Source of the DNA: Methanoregulaceae archaeon
GTDB lineage: Bacteria; Armatimonadota; Fimbriimonadia; Fimbriimonadales; Fimbriimonadaceae
Assembly: GCA_020850325.1 (NCBI GenBank)
Contig: JADZEW010000008.1
Coordinates: 248,001 to 312,000 of the forward strand
Reading direction: 5' to 3'
Length of the DNA stretch: 64,000 bases
In this document: positions 34,573 to 42,933 of the stretch, piece by piece
Layout of the letters: every line of letters begins with the position of its first letter
Position numbering within the stretch: position 1 is the stretch's first letter
Program-made: the position numbers and the translations under genes
The notes under the pieces: generated by a model
What the model saw: the letters and a program-made list of their open reading frames with translations, nothing else
Told to the model about the DNA's origin: nothing
Database searches by the model: none

Positions 34573-35884
34573 CGATCGTCTCGTCGTTGCGCACTTCTTC
34601 GGCCTTCTTCTCGACCCGCGCCAAGAACGACTCGGGCGTCTCCGTGCCGTTGAGCATGCCGGTGAGGGCATCCTCCATCTCCTTGTTCAGCGTCGGATAC
34701 CAGTCGGCGAACTGAATGGCCCACACGTCTTTGCTGGCCTTGAAGACCGCGGCGGGCGTGACGAGCTCCTTCATCAGTTCAGTCTGATCCGAACCCTTGA
34801 TCGCGGTAAGCGTGCCCTTCTCCTTCACGAACTTCTTGGAGTTCGAGAGGCTGGTGATCTCCTTGTACAGCGAGATTGCGCCCTGCGGGTCCTTCGACTT
34901 CGCCGCAACCATCCACGGCTCGATCTTGATGATCACCGCGCTAGGATCGCCAGCCCCGCCCGGTACGACCGGCGGCAGGAAGAATTCCATCGCCGCGCCC
35001 TCGGGGATCGCATCCCGCATTTCGGAGCGCAGCCATGTGCCGCACATGACCATCGCCGCCTTGCCCTGCAAGAACTGGGTTTGCGCTTCGGTGTGGGTCA
35101 TGCCGACCGAGCCGCGCTGAAAGAACCCCTTCTTGTTCAGCTCGTCGATCATCTTGGCGGCCTCGAGGAAGGCCGGCGAACTCCACGCGCCCGGCTCCAG
35201 GTTCTCCGCGGCGCGGATCGCTTCGGGCCCGCCGATGTTGTGCGCCCAAGGGAGGAGCATGCCGTGGAGCATGTAGTACGGGTACTTGCCCTGAAACACG
35301 ATGGGCGACATGCCGGCCGCCTTAATCTTCTCGCCGAGCATTCGCAACTCGTCGAACGTCTTCGGCGGGGTCCAGCCGTTCTTGGCGAACACGCCCGGGT
35401 CATACCACCAACCGAGCATGCTGAAGAACTGGGGCAGCATCCACGTTTTGCCGTCCTGCTGGCAGTATTTCAGCAGCGAAGGCTCAAAGGTGTCACCCCA
35501 CGTACCCTCACCTTCGGCGGGCGGAGTGGCGAGTGCTTCATCCAGCGCCAGAAGCTGACCTTCTTCCTTCAGGGCCCAGTGGTCCATTCCCCATCCGGGG
35601 AAGAGGAGATCGGGGGGATCGCCGGCGATGAAACGAGGACGGAGCTTCTCCCAAATCCGCGGGTCGCCTTCGAACTCGACCTTCTTGCCGGGGTTCTTGG
35701 CTTCCCACTCGCGGGCGACCGCTTCGTAGAAGTCGACATCGAAGCCTCCTTTGAATGCCGAGACCTTAAGGGTCGAGGTGCCGGTGGACGAAGTCGTTGG
35801 TGAATCCGATTTGCTGCCGCAGCCGATGAGGGCCGCCGACGCAAGCGCACCGATGAACAGTTGAGCGACGATCTTGGGCGTCAT
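34556..35884 (-). CDS. Extracellular solute-binding lipoprotein, family 1
   Basis: A 442-residue ABC-transporter binding lipoprotein with signal MTPKIVAQLFIGALASAALIGC, the lipidated Cys at residue 22, then a Ser/Thr-rich linker. The mature part matches family-1 (maltose/sugar type) binding proteins: WEAKNPGKKVEFEG, PPDLLFPGWGMDHWALKEEG, TFDELRMLGEKIKAAGMSPI and GKAAMVMCGTWLRSEM. The substrate is probably a carbohydrate, by analogy. No permease genes lie next to it, so the system is split. The ATG at 35884 starts the signal; an earlier in-frame ATG at 35905 is unlikely. The dtd gene is divergent. Confidence 0.9.
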   Translation of the reverse strand: MTPKIVAQLFIGALASAALIGCGSKSDSPTTSSTGTSTLKVSAFKGGFDVDFYEAVAREWEAKNPGKKVEFEGDPRIWEKLRPRFIAGDPPDLLFPGWGMDHWALKEEGQLLALDEALATPPAEGEGTWGDTFEPSLLKYCQQDGKTWMLPQFFSMLGWWYDPGVFAKNGWTPPKTFDELRMLGEKIKAAGMSPIVFQGKYPYYMLHGMLLPWAHNIGGPEAIRAAENLEPGAWSSPAFLEAAKMIDELNKKGFFQRGSVGMTHTEAQTQFLQGKAAMVMCGTWLRSEMRDAIPEGAAMEFFLPPVVPGGAGDPSAVIIKIEPWMVAAKSKDPQGAISLYKEITSLSNSKKFVKEKGTLTAIKGSDQTELMKELVTPAAVFKASKDVWAIQFADWYPTLNKEMEDALTGMLNGTETPESFLARVEKKAEEVRNDETIVKRKR

Positions 35885-35902
35885 GGTGTGCATCCTACCC
35901 GC

Positions 35903-35908
35903 CATAAT
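35903..35908 (+). promoter_or_regulatory. Probable -10 element for dtd, leaderless
   Basis: CATAAT at 35903-35908 lies eight bases before the ATG at 35917; the intervening GGGCGGCG is not a typical ribosome binding site. It matches the short -10-to-start spacing seen at other genes here. Confidence 0.45.
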
Positions 35909-35916
35909 GGGCGGCG

Positions 35917-36354
35917 ATGCGAGCAGTCGTTCAGCGAGTGTCTGAAGCTTCAGTGGCAGTGGATGGAGCGGTGGTGGGCCGATGTGGGGTCGGGCTCCTC
36001 GTGCTGGTTGCCGCGCACCGGGACGACACCGAGGCGAACGCCGACAAGATGGCGGATCGCGTGGCAGGACTTCGCATCTTTGGAGACGCGGAAGGGAAGA
36101 TGAACCTCTCCCTGGCGGATGTCGAAGGATCGGTGTTGGCGATCTCGAACTTCACGCTCTACGGCGACGCCAACAAAAACCGGAGGCCGAGCTTCATCGA
36201 GTCGGCTCCTTACGCCGATGGTGAACGGCTTTACGAGGCGTTTGTCGCCGGGCTACTGCGTCGAGGCGTCCCCGTGGAGACCGGCGTGTTCGGGGCGCAC
36301 ATGGATGTCTCGCTGGTGAATGACGGCCCCGTAACGATCGTGCTTGATGCTTAG
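35917..36354 (+). CDS. dtd: D-aminoacyl-tRNA deacylase
   Basis: DTD removes D-amino acids and glycine mischarged onto tRNA. The 145-residue protein matches the family in length and in the motifs MRAVVQRVSEASVAVDG, ISNFTLYGD (SQFTLYGD in most) and [18 protein letters not shown], the last holding the Gly-cisPro region at the active site. The start is the ATG at 35917. A diverged copy of the last 26 codons is present at 40516-40594, joined to a fragment of the EamA transporter gene. Confidence 0.95.
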   Translation: MRAVVQRVSEASVAVDGAVVGRCGVGLLVLVAAHRDDTEANADKMADRVAGLRIFGDAEGKMNLSLADVEGSVLAISNFTLYGDANKNRRPSFIESAPYADGERLYEAFVAGLLRRGVPVETGVFGAHMDVSLVNDGPVTIVLDA

Positions 36355-36457
36355 CTAGCAATTGTGCGGGCTTTTGCGTCTCGTGGGCGCTTTCTTGTCG
36401 GCGGCGGGTCGCTTATGTCTTACAGTGGGGGTGACGGGCACAACCCCGGGGAGAGAG

Positions 36458-37423
36458 ATGCGGCAGTTTCCAACTCGTTTGCTGATTGGGGCCTTGGTGG
36501 CAGCCCCTGTTGTTGCGTCGTGCCAAGTTGCGGAGACGGGCCTTGGCAACATGCTCTACTGCGACACGCTCCAAGGCGACTTTGTGGTTGCTGGCGCGAG
36601 CACCCGGATCCGAGATGGTGCCCAGACGCCGACCTTCAATCTGAATGTGGCTGGCATCCCCAATGGAGCAACTGTCGTTGCCGCCTATGCGAACTGGTCA
36701 TATCTCGGCAACACACCACAGCCGTTCAACAACATCTTCCTAGGCGGACAGCTCGTGACCGGCCAGAAGAGCGGCGAGGGCAACCGCGATCTCGTCTGGG
36801 GCCATGATTATGCCTTCGCGTACACGGCCGACGTAACCTCGATCATTACCGGGAACGCAACCTATCAAGTGCAAGGTGCGACCGATAATGTGAGTGCCAA
36901 TCGGATCGGCGAGGGGATTTCGATCGTCGTCGTTTATGAACTCGCCACGGCAGTCCTGAAAGAGGTCAATGTCTACGATGGGTACACCTCCACCACCACC
37001 GGAGACGCCGAGGCAACACTCGCGTTCTGCAATCCCTACGCGTCGAACATAAAGCTCTTCTTGAATGCGCTTGATGGGCAGGAAGAACTCACAGACGACT
37101 TTTACGTGAACAATCTGTACGCGAGCGATCGCTTTGGGCTCGGCGGCTTCGAGAACGCGTGGAGGGGCAAGCTGGGGCCGGGTGCCTCGGGGCGCAACTA
37201 CTACGACCACATCTTGGGCGATGCTTCCGATTTTGTCTCACTCAATGACACCGATATCCGTATCGACACCGACGGATTCGACGATGACGCGGTTCGCACC
37301 GATGCGATCGGCCACAGCTTCGCCGCCGTTTCCTTCCAACCCGTGCCCGAGCCGGGCACTATCGCGGTGATCATCCTGGGGCTCAGTGCCCTTTGTCGGA
37401 GAAAGAGATCAAGGGGGGTATGA
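36458..37423 (+). CDS. PEP-CTERM sorted surface protein
   Basis: A 321-residue exported protein with a signal peptide (MRQFPTRLLIGALVAAPVVAS) and a C-terminal PEP-CTERM sorting signal: VPEPGTI, a hydrophobic helix (AVIILGLSALC) and a basic tail (RRKRSRG). Such proteins are processed by an exosortase at the membrane. The middle resembles DUF3344-like surface proteins: GATVVAAYANWSYLG, then YTADVTSIITG and a GEGISIVVVYE strand. The start was set at the ATG at 36458, which follows GGGAGAGAG; the frame is open from 36362. It is followed after one base by the large propeller protein gene, probably co-translated. No exosortase gene is in the window. Confidence 0.82.
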   Translation: MRQFPTRLLIGALVAAPVVASCQVAETGLGNMLYCDTLQGDFVVAGASTRIRDGAQTPTFNLNVAGIPNGATVVAAYANWSYLGNTPQPFNNIFLGGQLVTGQKSGEGNRDLVWGHDYAFAYTADVTSIITGNATYQVQGATDNVSANRIGEGISIVVVYELATAVLKEVNVYDGYTSTTTGDAEATLAFCNPYASNIKLFLNALDGQEELTDDFYVNNLYASDRFGLGGFENAWRGKLGPGASGRNYYDHILGDASDFVSLNDTDIRIDTDGFDDDAVRTDAIGHSFAAVSFQPVPEPGTIAVIILGLSALCRRKRSRGV

Positions 37424-37424
37424 C

Positions 37425-40367
37425 GTGAGTCTCTGTCGCAATCTGTCCTTCAGTTTTGCAGTGCTTGCGCTTTCCGCAAGCGTTTCGGCTAATCCGGGTG
37501 CCGTTTCAGTGGCCCTTGGGTTCAGTAAGCGCGTCCTAACCATCGCCCAACGAATGCAACCTACTGACGAGCGATCGAGCCTCCGCAGCATGGAGCGGCG
37601 TGTCTCATTGATTCGGGCCGGGGGGCGTGAGCCTGAGTTCCAGGACGCATATCATGCCTGGCTGTGGCAGCGGTCGTATCCCTACGACGCTCCAGATTGG
37701 GGCGCGTTCAGCCTCGCCGCCGAGGTACGAGACGCCATGGCACCGGCCTCGAATCTGTCTCGTGGGGAAGGGTTCGACGCCAACTGGACCGAGCAGGGGC
37801 CCTTCAATCTCGATACACCGGCGCGCATTTGGCATGGCCCGAAGCGAGCGCTTACGGGGCGGATCAACGGCATCGCGGTCAACCCCTTCGACAAGCAGAC
37901 GCTGATTGCTGCTACGGCGGGCGGTGGAGTGTGGAAGTCAACGGATGCTGGAGCTGACTGGTCGTTCAAGAGCGCGGATTGGCCGGCACTTCAGACAACT
38001 TCCGTCGCCTATCACCCTAAAGACCCCAACAAGGTCTACGTGGGCACCGGCGACTCACGTGGATTCTTCCGGCTATATGGACGTGGCGTTTACCGCAGCG
38101 CGGACGGCGGGGAAACATGGGCGAGGAACAACAACCTCGACGGATCGGCGGTGTCCGAGATTGCCGTAGATCCCGACAATGGAAAGGTACTCGCCTCGAC
38201 CAGCGGACGAGCGGATTTCGTGTGGCAACTGGGCCAGGTTTATCTGTCCGACGATGGCGCGACGTTTAATGCCCAAGCGGGTCCGGGAGCCGCGGTGTGG
38301 CAAGGAGTCTCGATCGGAGCAAAAGACCGAGCCGGCAAGCGGGACTACTACGCTATCGGTTACAGCCTTCCGACCGCCGCGGCGGACGGTGCAGTCCGCG
38401 TCTGGCGTCGAAACGGGGCAGGAGTTTGGTCCGATATCACCCCTGGAGCTGCGACGCCCTTGGCGGCGATCACGTTGGCCAACGCGTTCAATGCGGGGGT
38501 TGACATCGCGGCTTCTCCGGTCAAGCCGGGCGTCGTCTATCTCGTTTCAGGAATTGACCAGGTCGTCTGGCGGAGCGTCAACTACGGGGCGACGTGGGAC
38601 AACATCACGACCGCCAATGCACCGATGAACGATGCCTACAACTGGAGCCAGTCGGGATACAACTTCTTCCTGACCTGCACTTACATTCCCGGAGGCAACG
38701 AGGACGTGCTGTACTTGGGTCAGATCACGATTGCCGGTCGGTCCATGAGTACGGCTAACTGGAGAGATTTGGGACGAACCTACGCGCCCAATGCGGCCCT
38801 CACCCACAACGACCATCAAGCTCTTGCCTACGCGCCAAGCGATCCAAACCTCGTCTATTTCGGCAACGATGGCGGCATCTACCGCACAAGCTTTGTTCCA
38901 ACAACGCGAACCTGGACGAATGTGGTGGTAACGACGATGAACGCGAAGCTGAACGCGATTCAGTTCTACCATGGGGCAAGCGGCACGGAGGCTGGCCAGT
39001 TCTTGGGGGGCACGCAGGACAATGCGACACCCAGGTCGTATGGTCCCGTGAGCCCGATTGACGGCCAGGCCGCTTCAACCCTGCGCTGGAACAACGCCGG
39101 TTCAGGCGATGGTTCCTTTGTTGCGATCAACCCGAACAACGCGCTTGACGCGTTCTTGTGCATTGGCGGTGGACTGCGACGCACGACCGATGGATGGAAG
39201 GACTTGGCGATCGATGCCGACGGCAACCTGATCGCGGATAGCGCGACGCAGTATGGAGTGCGGTTTCCGAACTACAACTTAGATGGCTATTCTGGACGAA
39301 GTCGAGGGGCGATGGATTTCGACGGGAAGACTGTCTTCTACGCGAGCTTCAATGAGAGCAACTTCACGACGGCCCACTTGTTCCGCTACACCGGCCTTGG
39401 TGCCGAAGCGGGCTCGAGATTCGACCGCGCAGACTCGACGGTGGCCATGAACGATGGGCGAAAGCGGTTCCGTCTTGGACCGGACGCTCGACTGTATGCC
39501 CGCAGCGGTTTTCTCTTCGACCGACTGGGTGCGGGCAGCGATCGCGGCTGGATCAGTGCGGTCGCGGTCGCCCCAGGCGACCGCAACACCGTCTATGTCG
39601 GCACCAGCACGGGGCGAGTGTTCATGACCAAGAACGCGAGGGCCGCGACGACGGCCGTCACGTTTACCGAGATCACCCGCAACTTGAGCCGACGGTTCGT
39701 CTCCGACATTGCCGTCGATTTCAACGATCCCAACCGAGTGTGGCTGGTGCTTGGAGGTACGGGAGATACCAAGGACTACGTTTGGGAGAACGCTGACACC
39801 CGCGCGCTAAACGGGCCGGGGAACTGGGCGGACATCGATAATGGCCTGCCACCGATCAGCCACAACACGATTGCCCTTGTCCCCGATAGGGTCACGCTGC
39901 TCTACGTGGGCAATGACGCGGGGGTGTTCGTCAGCGGCGACAATGGGGCCACTTGGGCGAACGCAACGGCTCCCTTGGGCTTGCCGAATGTCCAAGTGAA
40001 CAAGCTGGTTTCTAACTTTGCGACCGGCGAACTCACTGCTTTCACCTTTGGAAGAGGCGCATGGAGTTTGCCCATTGCCGGCAACCGCCTCGTGGGCTTC
40101 GGTCTCCAGGATCTGCAGATCGTCGGGCCGCGCGCGAACGTCGAGGGGCGAATCGTGCTCAGTCGGCCCGTCGATGCCGACACCGATGTGAACCTCTCCA
40201 CCGACGAACCGGCCGTCTTTCAAGTTCCGATGAAGACCACGATCAAGAAGGGCGAGAATGCCGCCACATTCACGATTAACGTGGTACCAAATGGAACGAC
40301 CTCTGCATTCATCGGGGCCGAGGTGGGTACAGACCAGTGGTTCGTGATTGTGACGTCGAGACCCTGA
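37425..40367 (+). CDS. Large secreted sortilin/BNR-type beta-propeller protein
   Basis: A 980-residue protein starting with a signal peptide (MSLCRNLSFSFAVLALSASVSAN) at a GTG at 37425 behind AAGGGGGG. Residues 120-890 contain many BNR/Asp-box motifs of the form S-x-D-x-G-x-T/D-W, such as STDAGADWSFKS, SADGGETWARN and SGDNGATWANA, each near a GGGVW or NTVYVG strand. This indicates a VPS10/sortilin-like propeller, probably two propellers. The last 90 residues form an Ig- or Calx-like beta domain. It is related to the 1255-residue protein at 59007-62774. The ligand is unknown; some family members bind carbohydrates. No PEP-CTERM is present. Confidence 0.82.
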   Translation: MSLCRNLSFSFAVLALSASVSANPGAVSVALGFSKRVLTIAQRMQPTDERSSLRSMERRVSLIRAGGREPEFQDAYHAWLWQRSYPYDAPDWGAFSLAAEVRDAMAPASNLSRGEGFDANWTEQGPFNLDTPARIWHGPKRALTGRINGIAVNPFDKQTLIAATAGGGVWKSTDAGADWSFKSADWPALQTTSVAYHPKDPNKVYVGTGDSRGFFRLYGRGVYRSADGGETWARNNNLDGSAVSEIAVDPDNGKVLASTSGRADFVWQLGQVYLSDDGATFNAQAGPGAAVWQGVSIGAKDRAGKRDYYAIGYSLPTAAADGAVRVWRRNGAGVWSDITPGAATPLAAITLANAFNAGVDIAASPVKPGVVYLVSGIDQVVWRSVNYGATWDNITTANAPMNDAYNWSQSGYNFFLTCTYIPGGNEDVLYLGQITIAGRSMSTANWRDLGRTYAPNAALTHNDHQALAYAPSDPNLVYFGNDGGIYRTSFVPTTRTWTNVVVTTMNAKLNAIQFYHGASGTEAGQFLGGTQDNATPRSYGPVSPIDGQAASTLRWNNAGSGDGSFVAINPNNALDAFLCIGGGLRRTTDGWKDLAIDADGNLIADSATQYGVRFPNYNLDGYSGRSRGAMDFDGKTVFYASFNESNFTTAHLFRYTGLGAEAGSRFDRADSTVAMNDGRKRFRLGPDARLYARSGFLFDRLGAGSDRGWISAVAVAPGDRNTVYVGTSTGRVFMTKNARAATTAVTFTEITRNLSRRFVSDIAVDFNDPNRVWLVLGGTGDTKDYVWENADTRALNGPGNWADIDNGLPPISHNTIALVPDRVTLLYVGNDAGVFVSGDNGATWANATAPLGLPNVQVNKLVSNFATGELTAFTFGRGAWSLPIAGNRLVGFGLQDLQIVGPRANVEGRIVLSRPVDADTDVNLSTDEPAVFQVPMKTTIKKGENAATFTINVVPNGTTSAFIGAEVGTDQWFVIVTSRP

Positions 40368-40377
40368 TCGGGGGGCT

Positions 40378-40524
40378 CTAGCGTAGCGTCACGAGAACGC
40401 CGGCTGCGATCAGGCCGCAGCCGATCCACACGTTCGCGGTGACCTTCTCGTGAAGTGCGACGACGCCGAGGATGACCGCGAGCACGAAACTGAGCTTATC
40501 GATCGGAGCAACGGCGGAGACCGG
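40378..40524 (-). pseudogene. 3' fragment of an EamA transporter gene
   Basis: Reading from 40524 down to a TAG complement at 40378, the frame encodes about 48 C-terminal residues closely matching the intact EamA gene at 42502-42921 ([19 protein letters not shown], then KVTANVWIGCGLIAAGVLVTLR). There is no start or N-terminal half. It is cut exactly at GGAGACCGG (40516-40524), where it joins a dtd fragment on the other strand. It is a rearrangement scar, not a gene. Confidence 0.9.
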
Positions 40525-40594
40525 CGTGTTCGGGGCGCATATGGATATCTCGCTGGTGAATGACGGCCCCGTGACGATCGTGTTGGATGTTTAG
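40516..40594 (+). pseudogene. 3' fragment of dtd
   Basis: The bases after the GGAGACCGG junction match the end of dtd (36276-36354) with six differences in 78, and encode [18 protein letters not shown] then VTIVLDV and a TAG stop. No start or upstream part is present. The TAG overlaps the stop codon of the convergent STN-like gene at 40591. Confidence 0.9.
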
Positions 40595-42483
40595 TCCCCA
40601 CCAGTTGCTCGTTGCACACGCGCACGGAAGTCCTCGGGCAGAGCGGCGTAGCTCCCCCAGCTGCCCTTGCGCCCCTTGGTCTCGTCGGTGAAGATCCGGG
40701 TCTGGTTGGGGAAGACACTGAGCTCGATCTCAATCTTGTTTTGGACGGTGAAGCAGAACTCAGTCGGGCACTGGTTTGATGGCTGTCGCATGAGCGTGGC
40801 CAAGGCACGGGCATCCAAAAACCTCTCGCTTCCTGCGCTACGAATGAGCGCACCTTCGGCCGACGTAGCCCTGACCGCAAGAGCGGCACCGTTAGGAATC
40901 CCGTTGGGGAACTGGTCAGTGATGTCCTTCGCGCCCCCTCGTTGCAGTCCGAAGAGAAGCATCACGTCTGACAGCGACTGGTCAAAGATCAGGCGATGTG
41001 CGGTCTGACGAGCTTCTGGCGGTAGGGCCCCGAAGTTGATCGCCCTTCCCGATCTGAGCGCCGACTGCTGAGTCGGCGTCGCCAAGGCAAAGAGCCTCAG
41101 ATAGAGGAGATCAATGTGTTGCCGCGATCGAAAGGGTAGGGCCAGAGTCAGGAACTGCTCACTTGACAGTCCTTCTGGCACCGGGGTCGCCAAAGCCAGG
41201 ACTTGTTGGGCGGCCAGAGTGGCTTGACCTTCGCGCACGCACATCCGAATGTAGTCGGTTAGCAACTTCCGATCGGCTCTAAAACGGCTCGCGGACGCTG
41301 GCTCTTTGGGTCGGACCACGATCTGATTTGAGCTTTCCTGTATAGTCGAGTACCAAGCTAACGAGTTCCTGTAGACGTTGAGCGTAAGCGGCTCGGTGAG
41401 CCCGGAGGCTCCTTTGTCCGGCAACAAGGCGAAGATTGCCTTGCTCGAGTGGCGACTCCAAGTCTGCAGTGCCTCGGTGTGAACGAAGCTGAGAGGGTCG
41501 CGAGCGACGAGGTCTTGAAATGGGGCTCGCTCGGCAACCGGGGCGTTAGTGCGGTAAACCTTTGATCGCAGCAAGGAGAGTTGGCTCAGCTCAACCCGCG
41601 GCGATGCGAAGCTGGCGAGGTCGCGGGCATCAGGATAGAACGTGATGTGGCTCACGACCGAACCCTGCGCCACGCCTTGCGCATCCAAGAAATGGACGTA
41701 GATCGTGATTGGACCCTGAGGCCGAGGCACGACCGATATGAGAACTTTGCCGTACGTCTTCGGGATTTCGTTGATGTAGTCGAATCCGCTTGCATACTGC
41801 CCGGGGCTGGGTTTCGCGGGGTGGTTCTCAAGTTCGGCGACGTACCGTGCTTGCTCGGTCCGCAACTGATCGATGATCGGGCCGATTCCCTTGAACGGAA
41901 GCGGCTTCTGCATGCGGTTGGGTTTGTCGGAGAACACGGTGCGCTGGCCCACGGGCAGGGCGGCCAAGGTCTCAGGACCCATCGCCTCGATCAGGCGCCG
42001 CGAGAAACGGCCAACGGGCGAGCGGCCATTCATCGGACCCAACTCTCTTGAACGCCGTGGGTCGGACTCGATGGTCTCCTTGAACTCCCGCCGGTAGGTC
42101 GCCAGCGCGACGGCCGCGTTCTTGTCGAAGGCCTTGTCAGTTGGGATTGACTTGAGCGCTTCGCGGATTAGCTGGGCACGGTACTTGGCTTCCGTGGCCT
42201 CGTCGTCCTGCGCCTGCCGCCGACTGCGAACGAGCACTAACCCCTCGGGGCGCTTTTCCCAGGTGGCGTTCGCAGCCGTCGCGATGCCATCGAGCAGGTC
42301 TTGCGCAGGTCTAGGTGGGCTTGAGATGGCGAGGACGTCATCTTTCGTGCTCGACCCTGCGATAAGCTTGATGCCCAGCTTTCGGCCCACCTCCGGAATC
42401 AACCGACTAGCGGGCGCGACCATGCACGGGATTGCGAACTTGCCGTTTTGCGACAGGGTAACCAGAGCCAGGAGTGTGAGCAC
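40591..42483 (-). CDS. STN-like secreted protein, paralogue 1 of 3
   Basis: A 630-residue protein with an N-terminal hydrophobic leader ([19 protein letters not shown]) that resembles a short signal peptide. Residues 15-90 look like the STN/secretin N-domain: [20 protein letters not shown], then the fold ending with [19 protein letters not shown]. The rest is an unrecognised domain with a conserved [19 protein letters not shown] core and [16 protein letters not shown]. The start is GTG at 42483 with TATAAT six bases upstream. It shares its plan with two more paralogues on the same strand. Its 3' end abuts the EamA/dtd fusion scar. It is probably periplasmic or outer-membrane associated. Confidence 0.78.
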   Translation of the reverse strand: MLTLLALVTLSQNGKFAIPCMVAPASRLIPEVGRKLGIKLIAGSSTKDDVLAISSPPRPAQDLLDGIATAANATWEKRPEGLVLVRSRRQAQDDEATEAKYRAQLIREALKSIPTDKAFDKNAAVALATYRREFKETIESDPRRSRELGPMNGRSPVGRFSRRLIEAMGPETLAALPVGQRTVFSDKPNRMQKPLPFKGIGPIIDQLRTEQARYVAELENHPAKPSPGQYASGFDYINEIPKTYGKVLISVVPRPQGPITIYVHFLDAQGVAQGSVVSHITFYPDARDLASFASPRVELSQLSLLRSKVYRTNAPVAERAPFQDLVARDPLSFVHTEALQTWSRHSSKAIFALLPDKGASGLTEPLTLNVYRNSLAWYSTIQESSNQIVVRPKEPASASRFRADRKLLTDYIRMCVREGQATLAAQQVLALATPVPEGLSSEQFLTLALPFRSRQHIDLLYLRLFALATPTQQSALRSGRAINFGALPPEARQTAHRLIFDQSLSDVMLLFGLQRGGAKDITDQFPNGIPNGAALAVRATSAEGALIRSAGSERFLDARALATLMRQPSNQCPTEFCFTVQNKIEIELSVFPNQTRIFTDETKGRKGSWGSYAALPEDFRARVQRATGGD

Positions 42484-42489
42484 ACCGCC

Positions 42490-42495
42490 ATTATA
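42490..42495 (-). promoter_or_regulatory. TATAAT -10 element of STN-like paralogue 1, leaderless
   Basis: On the minus strand TATAAT reads from 42495 to 42490, followed by six bases and the GTG at 42483. It is identical in spacing to the elements before paralogues 2 and 3. Confidence 0.6.
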
Positions 42496-42501
42496 AGTGG
42501 A

Positions 42502-42921
42502 TCAAGGTCGTAATGTGACCAAGACCCCGGTCGCGATGAGCCCGCAGCCGATCCATACGTTCGCGGTGACCTTCTCGTGCAGCGCAACCACGCCGAGGAT
42601 GACCGCCAGCACGAAGCTGAGCTTATCGATCGGAGCCACGGCGGAGACCGGACCCAACTCTAGCGCCCTAAAGTAGCAGAGCCACGACAGGCCGGTCGCG
42701 ACGCCGGAGAGCGCCAGGAACATCCAAGCTCGCCCGTCGAGCTTCTCGATTGCGGTTTGGCGGGTGGCGATCGCGATGCCCACCGCGAACACCAAGACAA
42801 CCGCCACACGGACGGCGACGGCAAGGTTGCTCGGAACGGTCTCGACACCCTTCTTGGCGAGGATGGCGGTAATCCCGGCAAACACCGCGGAAGCAAGCGC
42901 CCAGAGCTGATAGTCCTTCAT
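42502..42921 (-). CDS. EamA family transporter, single-domain type
   Basis: A 139-residue membrane protein with about five helices, matching one EamA domain: ALASAVFAGITAILAKKGVE at the start and the [32 protein letters not shown] pattern near the end. Half-size EamA proteins are thought to dimerise to make a drug/metabolite-transporter-type channel. Substrate unknown. The ATG at 42921 lies 12 bases after paralogue 2 of the STN-like family and 18 bases before the -10 region of paralogue 1. A TATCGT hexamer five bases upstream could drive it. A truncated copy of its 3' part is at 40378-40524. Confidence 0.88.
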   Translation of the reverse strand: MKDYQLWALASAVFAGITAILAKKGVETVPSNLAVAVRVAVVLVFAVGIAIATRQTAIEKLDGRAWMFLALSGVATGLSWLCYFRALELGPVSAVAPIDKLSFVLAVILGVVALHEKVTANVWIGCGLIATGVLVTLRP

Positions 42922-42933
42922 GGCCCACGATAC

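Noticed and set aside
40410-40889. A 159-residue open frame on the minus strand
   Set aside because: It crosses the EamA/dtd scar and the 3' end of the STN-like gene in another frame, with Arg/Ser-rich composition typical of shadow reading frames.
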